DNA of 64,000 nucleotides from Owenia fusiformis (GCA_903813345.2 CAIIXF020000010.1:28234425-28298424), one strand, 5' to 3'. Positions 37,601-48,802 are shown, counted from the stretch's first letter. Notes: generated by a model not told the origin, from the sequence alone. Program-made: numbers and translations.

Positions 37601-40600
37601 CAAAACTAAAAACTGTTATTTCATATTCTAGTATGCTGGTTTGGTTGTATTCACAGATGCGAACCTAACTGCAAGATATCGTAAGTATATAGGCTACATC
37701 TTTGATGTATCCAATGCATAATGTCCATATTTTGTATTCACTTGAATTTGAAAAACTGCAAAATATCTTAAGTATATGGGCTACATCCATGATGTATCCA
37801 ATATATAATACCATATGTTGTATTCACTTGAATTTGAAAAACTGCAAGATATCGTAAGTTTATAGGCGACATCCTTGATGTATCCAATGTATAATGTCCA
37901 TAGAATTTGAAAAACTGCAAGAGGAACTTTATTGAAAATAAGATCTAGTTTAGTTTCATCTTAATGTTATTACACATCGATTAATTCGTTTCTTTCAAAG
38001 ATGAGTGTAACCAGACGTTGGGATATTTCCCATGTAGGGATGGAACTTGTTATCCCATTTCAAAACAATGTGATGAAATCATTGATTGTCCAAATGACGG
38101 TGCAGATGAATTTGGATGTAAGTATCAAATTAGTATTTGGATATAAAGATAGGATAGATATCTTTGAAAATAAAGAAAAAAAATAACATAAAATATATAA
38201 AAATATGACGTATAAGAATCTTCAGATAATAATAAGTCGATGTTAAATGAATCATTTCAACTGCCTAGTGACAAATGTTGGTAAAAACTTGAAAATGGCC
38301 TGGTAACAACTGTTTGTAACAATAAGAATGCTACTACTTGTGCATAGTTATATGTTATGTTTTTCAGGTGCGTGGCAAGACAGACCAAAATATAACTACT
38401 CAATGGTTCTTCCATCATGGAGGATGCATCATCCTAGTAGGTTATTCACGGAGGATGGAGCCTGGATGTGGCAGAGCTCTTTCATAAAGTATGAACATAT
38501 TTCATAAAGTATAAACACTGGTAGAATATTGTTATAGCTTCTCACAACCAGTGTTATTCGTCGTTGATGGCGTTTGTCATATGTAATGAATTGATACAAG
38601 TTTGTAATTGCAGCTTGGGCATGAGACCGTATCAGTTAATGCCTTGTCTGATTATATGATTACATAATATTTTATATAATGTCGATACATAGTAAAATGA
38701 AGTATCATTATATGATTTATTAACTTTAGTTTCTAAAACTTGCATGTATACAAAGAAAAATGCACTTCAATGTGGTATTGAATCAGTAAGTTGTGAAAAA
38801 TTGAAAAAAAATCATACACATTCCTCTCACACCAACAATAAAGACGCCTAAAAGAGAACTTCATACCCCATGTCTTCCAGGCCAAATGGTCAGGTTGAAC
38901 TTATGGTAACAGTACCTGCAGAACCCATGGTGTGGGTGATGGGTGGATTCACCCTCAGTCGGGAACAGGGACTACAGATTATGAAACTCGGTGATATTCC
39001 TAGGGTAGGTAAAAAGAGCACAATACAATAGCAATCAAAAATAGAGCCCAATGTCAAAGCCATACATGAAAAGAGTTCAACAAAGAATGTGTGGATCCGA
39101 AGGTTTCATACAAAACTCGAATTCAGTCCAGTTATATATGGTAAATATATCTACACCATTTTTAGATGGACGCCACCAGTTCGTTTTATTTCATCCTTGA
39201 AGCGCCCAAGAAGGCTATAAAAGGAGAACAGATAGGCGTCAGGATGGCTGTTTTCAACAATTGGGAAGATAACATTGAAGCTTTAATTACAATGCATAAA
39301 TCTCCAAACCATAAGTTTGTTAGAGTGGAAGATTTTGGTGTGGTCAGTTCGTATGCTCCAAGATTGGGGGACAGTGACCTACAAACGATGCTTTTTGTAA
39401 GTATTGCAACAGCATATAGATATCAGTTAATAGCTCCAACGTTATTCCAGAAAAGCATAATTAAGCACGACAAGTAGTTACTTGTACCTTTTGATGGAGT
39501 ATTTACTACATGTTGATAGTAGTCATAAGTCATTTACATAATTATTTATGAACATGTTCCCTGTGATCGATTTCAGGTGCCAGAGGGAAAATCTACTTGG
39601 ATCTACTTCCCAGTACAGTTGATAAAAACCGGGGAGGTAGAAGTCAAATTCAGTGCTTGTCATTTCTGGGGTTGTTCGGAAGACAGTGTGACAATAAACG
39701 TTGAGGTAAGACGTACTTTTATGTCTTTGGTTTGATAATGTTTCCATCTGCAAGGAAAAGGTGTTATTTCTCAAAAGAGACGTCATGCCATTTTATGGTG
39801 CCATTGTGACATTCTATCTGAAAAGGATTATCTCATCTTGATTATTCAGGTATTATTTGCAACTAATTTTAGCCTACATGCAACATATGAGATCATAATC
39901 CTAGCTAACATACCATAGTTATATTGGCTCGGCAAAAGGGGATAGAATTCATGATCCGTGATGATGATGTCTAGAAAGTTTCTAAATGCCTTTTATGGTA
40001 CATTATTGTTGATGAGACGTCTCTATCAGGTATGGGGTGTGGTGTTTTGTCACCTACCTCGCTCCTTCCCTGGTAGTCACGTAGCATCAACCATTCAACG
40101 AATGAAATGCTACTTTCATCCATAGTGGACATAGTGGACCAGAAGCTTAAATTTGATTGGTCAATGTACATGCGTACTTTAACTTATAATTTACCTTATT
40201 CTAGATGGATGGAGTAACAAACTATTTCCACATTCCTTACACAATAGATTTGATATCTCAGGGATCCCTCTATATGCCAGATATGGAGATCCCTATACCA
40301 GAGAAGTTTATAGTGCCTGAACAGAGAGAACATTTGTATGTGCCTGGGTCACAGAAAGCATGGGTCAACATTGTGGGTAGGTAAATCACGCATTATACAA
40401 CACAATGACATTATGTGTTTGTGGGTGATGTGAACACCTTACCTTATAGAGGATGAGAAAATTGAGAGATAAAGAGATAAGAAATTATGCACTTTGATCT
40501 CATACAATCAATCTATATAATCAATATACTTCTTCATAAAATTGATATAATTAAAAATATTAGCATCACAGTATTAATGTAAAGCATTTCCTTACTTTTT

Positions 40601-43600
40601 ATCCAACAGGGGATGTAGTCGGGCCTGGCATGTTTGAAGAGTTCCTGGATGCTGAGAATGTTATCGCTAGGCCATTCGGTTGTGGAGAACAAAACATGTT
40701 CAACTTTGCCCAGAATCTTTATAATCTTAAGTTCCTCAAAATTACTGACCAGCTGGAGCAGGCGCAACTGAAGAAGCATCTTGCGAAGATGAACCTCTGT
40801 AAGTACAATTATTAAATTGCTATTCGTGTTTGACTATTAATGTTAATGCAAGGCAGCCCATGGACGGTATCATATGGGCGTTCTGTTTTAGAAACGGATT
40901 ATGGAAGATGAACAATGATAAATGAAAGATTCTACAAACAGTTCTGTTTCTTCTCCAGCCTATCAGAGACAACTCAGCTACTTCTTATTAGAACATTCCT
41001 CAACGGACTCATTCAGATTATTTCGTGAGCACACAAATTCTAGTTTATGGATGACCGCATTTGTATTGAAGACCTTTAACGCTGCAAGAGAATCAGATTG
41101 GGAGGGCGACCTCTATATTCCAATAAATTTCTTAAACAGGATAGCCATGTGGGTAGTTAATCAACAAAACACTACAACAGGAGCATTCAAACAAGTTGGG
41201 AAACTTTATGATAGGAAGATGATGGTAAGCTTATGGCGATGACTGCCACAATTCTGAGCTACTTTAATCTTTTATTGGCAAAATCAAATGTGCGGTCTTC
41301 ACAAAAGCAGCAAGGCACAGCACTTGATGATATTATGTTTTGGGGGGTTTCAGTATTTTTGTACTTCAAAATGACGGATACTACATAAATTACAACTGTC
41401 TAAATGGGATACTAGTAGTAAACAGCAACAAAACACATTGAGAAAAGGAATCATCTAAAAGCACATACTATCATAAGAAAGCAAACCCCCAATATCTTAA
41501 ACAATGGGGAGTGTCATATTTTTCACAACATCATGGGGCAATTCATTTACATTGAACTCATTGGGTGTCACCTCAAAATGTCAATAACTATTGTGATATA
41601 GTTTGACCTGTTTACCTACGGTAGTTTATTCTCATGCATTTCAGTCTAACTATACCATAGTAGGAGAGCAACGCCAGTTGTCGAACGTCACCATTACAGC
41701 CCATACGTTGATATCACTGACGCTAAATACACACCTTACAGGGGTAAGCAGCAAATAGGGTCATCATTTAATTAATATTTTGACACACAAAATGAGGCTT
41801 AATCCATATACGAGGGGTTATCATTATGTTCTCATAATTCCTCTCTATTTTTCATCTTTTGATATTTCTTAGGATATTTTCCCAGGATATGTAAAATGTA
41901 ATAGTTTATTAAACCATCCTAGAATATTATATTTACAAAGTAAATTGCACTTTATCCTTTGCGTTATAGGAAGCCCGGGCACGTGTGGAAAATGCGAAGT
42001 CGTTGGCTGTTCATTACTTAGAGAAAAACCTTAATAGCATCGTTGACGCATATCAGATGTCTATTGTTACATACGCCCTTCATATAGCGAATAGTGTCCA
42101 GAAGAACGCAGCTTTTAGAAAACTCGAATCCATGAAAATTGATGACGGTATGTAACCGACTTTGGTCCTAATAGTTATTTATTTTTTCAAATCTTATCTT
42201 GGGTAGATTTCGGATATGATAGAATAGAAACTATTAAAGATGGTTTAGTAGACTGACTAGTTGTTTTTAGGATTTTCACACCAGTGTGACAAAACAATAG
42301 AATTAAAAATTGTAATTTTGTTTGCCCTGAGTTTGTCCCCGGCGTAAATCAAGTCACAGTTTAGTTTAATTATTTTGAAAGATTAATATGAAAGTGTTGT
42401 TTTTGCAGACGACCATATATATTGGGCGAATAAACCAGTCCCAAAGAATCCCTCAAAGATTGTGAATACAGTTCCAATAATGGAATCTCGACAGGAGTAT
42501 GACAATGAGGCGTATGCAGTGGAAGCAACAGCATACGCAATGATGACATACCTACTAAACAACAGGTATGATCACCACTGTTACGCACAGAAACAGATAT
42601 ACAAGAGTGTCAAAAAACAACAGCAACTCATCTACAGCAGTTTTTTGACACCGTCTTATTTACACTGAAGTAACAGAGGCTTCATTTTACCTAGAATCCC
42701 ATGTATGTGGAATCGTAAGATTTTATGGTGATTCAAACAAATAATGCCTGCTACTATTCAACTAAACATTTAAATCAGTTTGCCCTTCAAAAGTGTTTAA
42801 TCCGTCAGTCGACAGTCGGCGATTGAATTTGCAAATGCTAGCTTACTCTCTGGTCTCATTATCTAAATTCTGATGCTAGGCTCATTTCAGTAGATATATC
42901 TGTATACTGTGTCTTAAAGAAGGTTTTTAATACTATTGATGAATTCTTTATATATAATTTCGTTAGAGTAAATATTACATGATGAATTCGTCAAACAATG
43001 AAACTCCAATAAACTTGAGTAACACATATGATAACTGACACCATTTTTGTTAATAGATACAGAGAATGTATCCCGATGATGAGATGGATGCAGACATTAC
43101 GTAATACAATTGGTGGTATGGCATCAACTCAGGTAATTCATTTTTCTGATGTGCTTTTTGATATAATAATAGTACTAATTTTTGATTATTGTGTAACTTA
43201 TGTCAAGCATTTTATTTCACGTATTATCTGGCTTGTTCCATTTGTAAGAGAAAACAGTGTAAATACTTAAAGGGAATATGAACATTTTACTAGTAACCCA
43301 TTTCGACATATCAACTATTTATTACATACTGTATATCCTATTTCAGTACGGCGAATGTGCCGTCGATCTAATCAAACCCCGAATTAAAGTCTCTGGCTCA
43401 TATGGTGGTTCGCTTCGCTCGCCATCATTCTCATCGGTGTCACTCAGTCCTCACTACAAAACTGAAATCAATGTGTATGTTTTTAGGGGTTGTCGAGTTG
43501 GCCGAGAGGGCTTTAGCGCCGGCACGTTCGAGCTAGGCGATTGGGCGCCGTAACCACAAGGTTGCGAGTTCGAGACGCGTGTGCTCCTTGTGTTTATTCA

Positions 43601-46600
43601 TTTAACCCGAATGTTGTTCCTCTTTGACAGGACTCCATCCTATCTCTGGAGGCCCTTGTAGAATTTGCTAGACGGGACACAAACAGAGACTTATACAACA
43701 TGGAGATCGACTTAGAAGTCACATCAGACCCCCAGTGGCGTCACACCGTCAGATTGAACAAAGATAACTTTGCCACATTGCATAAAGTAGAGGTACTAAT
43801 GACTTTGAGAATGCATTAGTCTATTACTTGATATGGCAAAAATTGAGAAAATATCTCGTAAAGTGGATATTAGTGGTTAGTGGGGAGGTGAAGGTAGACG
43901 TATTATGAAGAGCTCGATAACACTTCTAAGAATATGTTAATTTGTCAGTGGCCCAAAAATTACTGCCTTCCTTTCAATCAATCAGTTTTTCAGTTCCAAC
44001 TATTTTCCTTTTAAATCATCGGGGTAAGTAAGAATACAAAGGGAAGGACTAATCCTTAGAATTTTTGACACCAACAAGTAAAGGATATCAGGATGACCAA
44101 TAATGATATGTTCTGTGGTAACAGATGATACAAATGTCATTCATTAGTCCAGCAGGTTCTGGAACCTTTATCCATCCATTTGCATGTTATGTCTGCATCA
44201 CAATTAACATGAACAAGTCATCAACAGTCTGCATCTTGTTTCAGATACCAAAAGTATGGGGTCATGTAAAATCTAGAGCAAGAGGAACTGGGGTAGCTCT
44301 TATGTCTGTAAGTAGAACATGAGCAATGCTATATAAAACCTTGCTTTTTGTAATTCAATTTTATGTTTTCTGACTTACTAATAATTTTTAAGCTGCAAGG
44401 CATTTAAAATGTTTCCTCAAGTCAATCATAAGACGTGTTATTCAGCATTCTTTTAAAAGTACGCTCACCAACAGAATCAGCCAATAGATTGGTTCTATGC
44501 TTTCTCATTGTAGCTAGAGTCACAGGTGAATGTGGAATACGCTCACCAACAGAATCAGCCAATAGATTGGTTCTATGATCTAGAACCAGGAAACATAGAA
44601 TGGACAGGCAGGAACTTCAGTATAATGCACATGTCAGTTTGCGCTAGGTAAGTTGACAAACGTCGCTTGACAGCATAGGACTGTTTGTTCAAAATTTATA
44701 AAGTTTTGCATCTATTTATTAGTATGCTTTAACCATAATAGCCATTGTACCCTTCTTATGTATAGTTGATTTTAAGCATATATAAAAACTGCCTAGTCGA
44801 ATTGATAAAAAAAACTCCTAAAATTAAATTAAATGTACATGAAAGGATGGGGTGGCATCACGGGAGAAGGGAATCCTTACTCAGCCGATTTAAACAAGTC
44901 CATTATTAAATCCTCTTGCCTTTCTGTGCTTTTGATTTGTTTAAATAGTGTACAGAGCTCATGAAAAGATAACATAAAGAATATTACTAAAGATTAAAGT
45001 GCCTGGCACATTCGGAACTAGAAAAACAGCAACTCCACGGAGTAGCAAATCCCACCGAACAAAACATGTTTTGATAAAAAAATTGACCCAAATTCATCCA
45101 CTGGTATTTGAATTATCAAAGATTATGTCTTAATGAAACATGGTTGCCATTTTGAAATTCAGCTGTCATCTTTAGATTTCTTCTTTAGCAGAGAATGTCC
45201 GTCCAATGGTATCTGGGTTATCAAAGATTACTTTTTTAATGAAAAATGGCAGCCATTTCGAAATTCAGCTATCGCCTTTGAAATTTCTTCTGAAGCAGAT
45301 CTCCTTTTTCCCTAAACATCAGCATATAATAAAATTGGAACCAAATCCATCCACTAGTATTTGAGTTATCATTAATTACGTTTTTTTACGAAAAATGGCG
45401 GCCATTTTGAAATTCAGTGGCCATCTTGAAAATTTATTTTTGAGCAGAACTTCTTTGTCTCTAGGCATCAGCATATAGAATTTGAACCAAATCCGTCAAC
45501 TGGTATTTGAGTTATCAAAGGTTACGTTCTTTTATGAAAAATGGCGGCCATTTTGAAATTTAGTTACCACCTTGAAAATCCCTTCTTGAGCAGAGCTCCT
45601 ATGTCCCTAGGCATTAGCATCTAAAATTTAAACCAGATCCATTCAATGGTATTTGAGTTATCAAAGATAACGTTTCTTTTTACGAAAAATGGCCGCCATT
45701 TTGAAATTTAGCTGCCATCTTGAAAATCCTTTCTCAAGCAGAGCTTCTATGTCCCTAGGCATCAGCATCTAAAATTTGAACCAAATCCATTCAATGGTCT
45801 TTGAGTTATCAAAGATAACGTTTTTTTACGAAAAATGGCCGCCATTTTGAAATTTGGTGGCCATCTTGAAAATGTCTTCTTGAGCAAGGCTCTTTTGTAC
45901 CAAGGCAACAGCATATAAAATTTGAACCGAATCCATCCACTAATATTTGAGTTATTAAAGATTGTATTTTTTCCGAAAAATGGCCGCCATTTTGAATTAA
46001 GCAGCCATATTGAAAATTCCTTCTCGAGCAGAGGTCCTACACCCATAAGGCATAAGCCTATAAAATTTGAATGAAATCCGTCAACCGGTATTTGAGTTAT
46101 TGCCCGGACACACGAACGGACGGACGGACGAACGGACGGACGAACGGACGGACGGACGGCTTTTCTATATCCCCCTCGAACTTCGTTCGGTGGGATAATA
46201 AATGTCTTGAATAGCAATAAATGAGAAAAATTAGTTTGCCTTTGAAGATCGTTCTGTCCCTTCATCTAGGCAATTATGTCAACAATATTGTCTTACATTC
46301 AGCTAAAAGCTCATTAGGTCCCTTCTCACCTTGTAATCTGTTGAACACAATTCTTATTAATTCAATTTAGTTAGAATAGTTTCCCTTGTTGTATCAATCA
46401 TTCACCTACCTTTTAAGCTTTAATACGCTACATATAGAATTCAGTACATTAGGCGACATTTGGAACATTTTATATCGCATTCCTTGGATTCAGAATCAAA
46501 TCCAAAAAGGATTAAGTCGTTCTGTGTAGTCTGTACTTTCTCAAATGGGGTTTTTCATTTCTGTTCTGTTTCATTTTCTATGGTTTGTGATTCTTACGTT

Positions 46601-48505
46601 GTGCTTTTTAGGTGGAGGAGATTAGACATAGCGAATCAAACAGGATTCACCAACATTGAGGTACACTTACCAACAGGCTATAGAGCATTCGATGACTGGC
46701 TTAACAACTATGCTGCATCCAACGAATGTGACAATGTTAAAAGAGCAGAATTCGATCGTGATAGAAACAAAGTCATATTTTTCTTAGAATATGTAAGTCT
46801 TCATTACCCTGGAATAAATGTGCTTTGTTAAAAGCTAGCTAGTAATAAATTCACAATGTGTCAATACTTTTAGGACATTCTATGATTTTGAGGAATATCA
46901 GTTTTATCTACCAGGTGATATTGATATCTGCACGAGAGAAGGAAGCAAACGAGTGCATATATCAATATCACCGAGTAGATTAAAATGATATTCTGAAAAT
47001 TTTTGATATATATAGTTCTTATTATCCTTCAACTAGTGCAGTAAATGTATATAGGCTAATATCATTGAATAATAAATTTCGATTCACAAAAAATCAACAA
47101 GTGGAGTATATCGTTAGAATATCCTCCGCATTTTTTGGTTTTCCGGGGTATATGCTGGGGATATCTTCGGTTATTCATTTTGCAAATATATATCAAATTT
47201 ATTTTTTATATGCTAGTATACATTTGGTACCCCTAGTGTACATAATAATTCATATCATACGTTTGACTAAAACCTTATCACTAAAAATATATACTAGATC
47301 TATATTAATTTCTCTGGTTATTTTAAACTTTTCTGTGATATTTTTACCTTATGAAAGACTGAAACATGACATAAGTAGTGTAGTAAATATTAGTTTCCTA
47401 GGCACATACAGGGACATAATAAGCACGATCTTAATGACTGTACCCGATTGGGACATACGGAAAGTATTAATGATATTTGAAATCATACACACTTGCTTGT
47501 GATTTGGCTTACTTTTCGAAAATATATATATGCTATTATTTTATAGATTTAATTGTAGTTTATTTCTTGTCAGGCAGTCAAAATATCTATAATTTATATC
47601 ATACATTTAATTGTATTAATCCATATTCCTAAATATATATATATATTAGATCTATAATTATATCTCTGGCTATTTTTAATTTTTTGTGATATTTTTATCT
47701 TTGGGAAGATTAAATCTATAAAAGCTCACATAGCATGATAGGTACAGAGACTTATACAATAGCCGCATATGAACCAAGATTCAATGAATGAAAGATTAAC
47801 AAATAATTTTGTGTAAATCCTTTCCATCGTTTCTAAAACGAATTTATACAAAAACTGTTTGCATTTTATTTCCAGCCTATTTCTATTAGTACGAGTTAAT
47901 TTTCCATAAATTTAAATTTTTAGCTTAACTCCACCAGAACATGTGTGCGTTTTAAGGCTGAAAGATGGTATCCTGTGTCTAACGTCAGTATCCAACACTA
48001 TATGAGAGTTTATGATTATTATGAACCAGGTAATTTCCACATTATAATCGCAAATAAATAAATAAATAGATATAAATCAACAAATACTTTTTTTCTAAAG
48101 TCCAGATATTATACACATCTATACTAATGGTCCATGATATAAGTTTCAGTGTCGATGTGTTATTCATCCATTATTAATTTATATGGCTACTCAATCAGAT
48201 GAGTTTAGATTTAAAAGAATAGGTTGTCATATTGTTAGCGAAATAAAAAGATAAGAGTTTCAGAATGCAAACTGTGTGTTTTTTTTGTTCCAGGTATTCA
48301 CAACTCAACGCTGTATACAACGTACAATCTCTTCAATCTTCATATATGTCAGGTGTGTGGCAGCTTCCAGTGCCCTTATTGCCCATACTATAATACAGCA
48401 GCGACAGTCGTGACATCTATTAGCGCAATGTGCCTTTATACTGCCATCTATATTGTTTTTAAGACATTAAATCTACGTATGCATGATGATACTGGATGGA
48501 CATAA
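22644..48505 (+). CDS. Mcr: Macroglobulin complement-related (Mcr)-like thioester-containing protein
   Basis: Complete coding region, 33 exons: 22644-22729, 23775-23958, 29715-29880, 30943-31013, 32245-32299, 33336-33449, 33695-33779, 33972-34080, 34376-34606, 35067-35249, 35948-36118, 36506-36688, 36870-37019, 37334-37471, 37632-37680, 38001-38117, 38368-38488, 38881-39004, 39166-39396, 39577-39705, 40205-40376, 40610-40798, 40959-41224, 41645-41743, 41970-42147, 42409-42565, 43057-43132, 43631-43792, 44245-44307, 44514-44647, 46612-46792, 47924-48029, 48294-48505. All phases agree: 1,563 aa. Signal peptide (LLGVCFVGLWAIVGAQ); MG domains (FIAAPRKVYPNEVVQVAV, TFKPGMPWTAY, VSMGNIV); LDLa module about 659-698 in the bait position (FPCRDGTC, DCPNDGADEFGC); alpha-2-macroglobulin domain (AGLVVFTDAN, EDGAWMWQSSF); thioester GCGEQNMF (Cys981-Gln984); TED helices to GGMASTQDSILSLEALVEFA; receptor-binding domain (RVYDYYEPG); Cys-rich end (CQVCGSFQCPYCPYY); membrane segment about 1531-1549 and a 14-aa tail. 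An acceptor just before the start codon implies an upstream non-coding exon. Drosophila Mcr, also with LDLa and membrane anchor, acts in septate junctions and phagocytosis; CD109 is the alternative relative. Confidence 0.93.
22767..23011. mobile_element. MITE with 9 bp target duplication in the first coding intron of the Mcr-like gene
   Basis: 245 bp with inverted ends AAGAGG-GGGAAAACCCC and GGGGTTTCTCCCCCTCTT and inner GATGACATACG / CGTATGTCATC. Both sides carry AACATTGTT (22758-22766 and 23012-23020), a 9 bp target duplication. A related degraded piece (ACTCCCATGATTCAGAGAAG) is at 51870-51935. Confidence 0.75.
23575..23695. mobile_element. Fragment of the 10692-11094 MITE family
   Basis: TCAGGAAAGTATC, TTGTATTGTCTTCTTTTA and GGTCAATGCC match the middle of the 10692-11094 hairpin, as do ATATCAA and CTGGAGTTTCC. 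Both ends are lost. Confidence 0.5.
23959..26682. other. Large intron 2 of the Mcr-like gene, left part
   Basis: AT-rich, with no supported exon. Short hairpin at 25137-25232 (TGTATTGCTACTGAGGTTGTC and its complement). The open frames at 25440-26504 lack splice or family support. Confidence 0.5.
26683..27729. mobile_element. Mariner-derived foldback element (two inverted 3' ends)
   Basis: 1,047 bp flanked by TA on both sides, with termini CAGGGTGTCCAATAAATAAG and their complement. Both arms (about 26683-27125 and 27285-27729) encode, outward to inward, the same C-terminal part of a mariner/Tc1-type transposase: HVLARLREMGKNGFESVF and EWVN on the plus-strand arm, HVLARLQEMGKNGFESVF on the minus-strand arm. 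The plus arm also keeps HPPYSPDLAPNDFYLYAELK, the block around the last catalytic Asp of mariner enzymes. The element is two copies of the transposase 3' end joined tail to tail, without the N-terminal part, so it is non-autonomous. Confidence 0.85.
27730..29714. other. Large intron 2 of the Mcr-like gene, right part
   Basis: AT-rich, with a short TA repeat near 28,870. No exon or RNA gene is supported. Confidence 0.5.
31239..31287 (+). other. Duplicated alternative exon of the Mcr-like gene (5a)
   Basis: Encodes DPGRVEVRRWLGMQAPG with acceptor AATAG and donor GTAAAC. It aligns with exon 32245-32299 (DPSRVEVRRWLGQQTNAG). Both start in phase 0 and end one base into a Gly codon, and their lengths differ by 6 nt (49 against 55), so either can be spliced to the same neighbours without changing frame. 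Including both would shift the frame, which fits mutually exclusive use. The position is in the MG2 domain. Confidence 0.75.
31305..31399. repeat. Short hairpin just downstream of exon 5a
   Basis: Arms 31305-31330 and 31373-31399 are inverted (AACGATAATCTATTCTGA and TCAGAATAGATTATCATG), starting 18 nt after the exon 5a donor. It may be a small MITE or a pre-mRNA structure. Confidence 0.6.
31735..31980. repeat. Three-unit tandem repeat in the intron between exons 5a and 5b
   Basis: About 80 bp units containing AATGTCCAAG, AATAACGGTTGAATGCC and ATTTAGAAATGAAATATT; the middle unit has an extra local duplication of AATGGTTGAATGCC. Confidence 0.75.
34189..34363. mobile_element. Small MITE, TAATGCCTYGGTCA family, copy 2, abutting a splice acceptor
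   Basis: Termini TAATGCCTCGGTCAT and ATGACCGAGGCTTTA, with inner inverted TCTACGGCAACCGTACG and CGTACACCTGCCGTAGA. The right end is only 12 nt from exon 34376-34606, so the MITE supplies the likely branch-point region and just CGTTTGTTTCAG remains as host acceptor. Confidence 0.8.
34705..34850 (+). repeat. Purine-rich (GGGA/GAGA) tract
   Basis: About 145 nt almost purely A/G on the plus strand, starting about 100 nt after exon 34376-34606. The proline/serine-rich open frames on the minus strand are composition artefacts. Confidence 0.8.
35330..35660. mobile_element. Probable hairpin MITE in an Mcr-like intron
   Basis: Imperfect inverted arms: CTTTCCGAACCTTGTTTGAACAAA and AAAGGGAAATTTGGTTGATTTTA on the left, AAATCAACCAAATTTTCC and GTTCCAATGAGGTTCGG on the right. 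No coding. Confidence 0.55.
37668..37925 (+). repeat. Tandem repeat (about 87 bp) that includes the exon 37632-37680 donor
   Basis: ACTGCAAGATATCGTAAG, the last exon bases plus donor, recurs in changed form at 37755 (ACTGCAAAATATCTTAAG), intact at 37841, and partly at 37914, each time followed by a TATAGGC-CATC-TTGATGTATCCAAT block. The copy at 37841 keeps a good GTAAGT donor. Confidence 0.85.
40674..40700 (+). other. Thioester motif GCGEQ of the Mcr-like protein
   Basis: The exon 40610-40798 reads RPFGCGEQNMFNFAQNLYNL. The Cys and Gln that form the internal beta-Cys-gamma-Glu thioester in C3, C4, A2M, CD109 and insect TEPs are both present, so the bond can form in principle. Drosophila Mcr is known to lack the Cys. 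Confidence 0.9.
41205..41224 (+). other. Asp at the catalytic-His position of the thioester domain
   Basis: Residues about 1094-1108 read GAFKQVGKLYDRKMM. By alignment with the DGSFxExGRVIHxxM region of C3-type proteins, Asp1104 occupies the place of the His that directs C3 and C4B towards hydroxyl groups. Human C4A has Asp there and prefers amines; A2M has Asn. Confidence 0.65.
43340..43600 (+). mobile_element. GC-rich insert with tRNA-like segment (SINE-like) in an Mcr-like intron
   Basis: About 43494-43585 has an A-box-like GGCCGAGAGGGCTTTAGCGC and B-box-like GGTTGCGAGTTCGAGACGC, as in tRNA-Ser/Leu-derived sequences; no good cloverleaf with a clear anticodon is visible. The GC-rich sequence before it (43346-43473) is open but is skipped: joining 43132 to 43631 restores the conserved GGMASTQDSILSLEAL. 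Confidence 0.5.
44461..44578 (+). repeat. Duplicated 40 bp of exon sequence straddling a splice acceptor
   Basis: ACGCTCACCAACAGAATCAG through GGTTCTATG occurs at 44461-44499 in the intron and again at 44539-44577 inside exon 44514-44647 without a mismatch, 78 bp apart. The intronic copy is followed at once by CTTTCTCATTGTAG, the acceptor used. Confidence 0.9.
45085..46201. repeat. Array of about 146 bp units ending in a GGAC-rich simple repeat
   Basis: Seven or eight units with TTTGAACCAAATCCATCCAC, GTATTTGAGTTATCAAAGAT, AAAAATGGCGGCCATTTTGA and TTGAGCAGAGCT blocks. At the end the unit breaks off at 46100 into ACGAACGGACGGACGG repeats and then TCTATATCCCCCTCGAACTT. The layout is like the tandem-repeat end of a mobile element. 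It lies in the intron between exons 44514 and 46612. Confidence 0.8.
46793..47923. other. Intron of the Mcr-like gene with internal duplications
   Basis: Contains a small palindrome (about 46918-46974, GGTGATATTGATAT and complement) and two diverged copies of a TATATATTAGATCTATA-ATATCTCTGG-TATTTTTAA block (47285-47350 and 47635-47700). A 145 aa hydrophobic open frame (47065-47502) starts inside the intron and is not supported as a gene. Confidence 0.4.
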
Positions 48506-48802
48506 TAAAAAAAACATTTTTGTTTTTTATGTCTAAAGTTTGACTTTAGATATGCCATTATAGCCTGATAGATTTATATAATGTAATAACATTCTGTTTA
48601 CAAGTATACCGGCGAGATTTATAAAAGACAATCAAAAGCTGTTCAGTCACTATATTTTTATTTGTCAGTTTGGAAAATGAGATGAATTTTTATACTAGTA
48701 TATCAAAAGGATCAGCATTTTTTGTAAATATGTCTATAGTATAAATAGCCATCACCTGGTATACTTATTTTACATGTTTTATAAAATTGTATATTAGTTG
48801 TA

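Noticed and set aside
43346-43473. Extra exon of the Mcr-like gene (open, with an AG before it)
   Set aside because: Skipping it joins GGMASTQ to DSILSLEALVEFA, the conserved thioester-domain junction; the segment is GC-rich and next to a tRNA-like insert.
47065-47502. 145-aa hydrophobic open frame
   Set aside because: Lies in an intron, AT-driven hydrophobic composition, no homology signal, and its parts are duplicated nearby as non-coding sequence.
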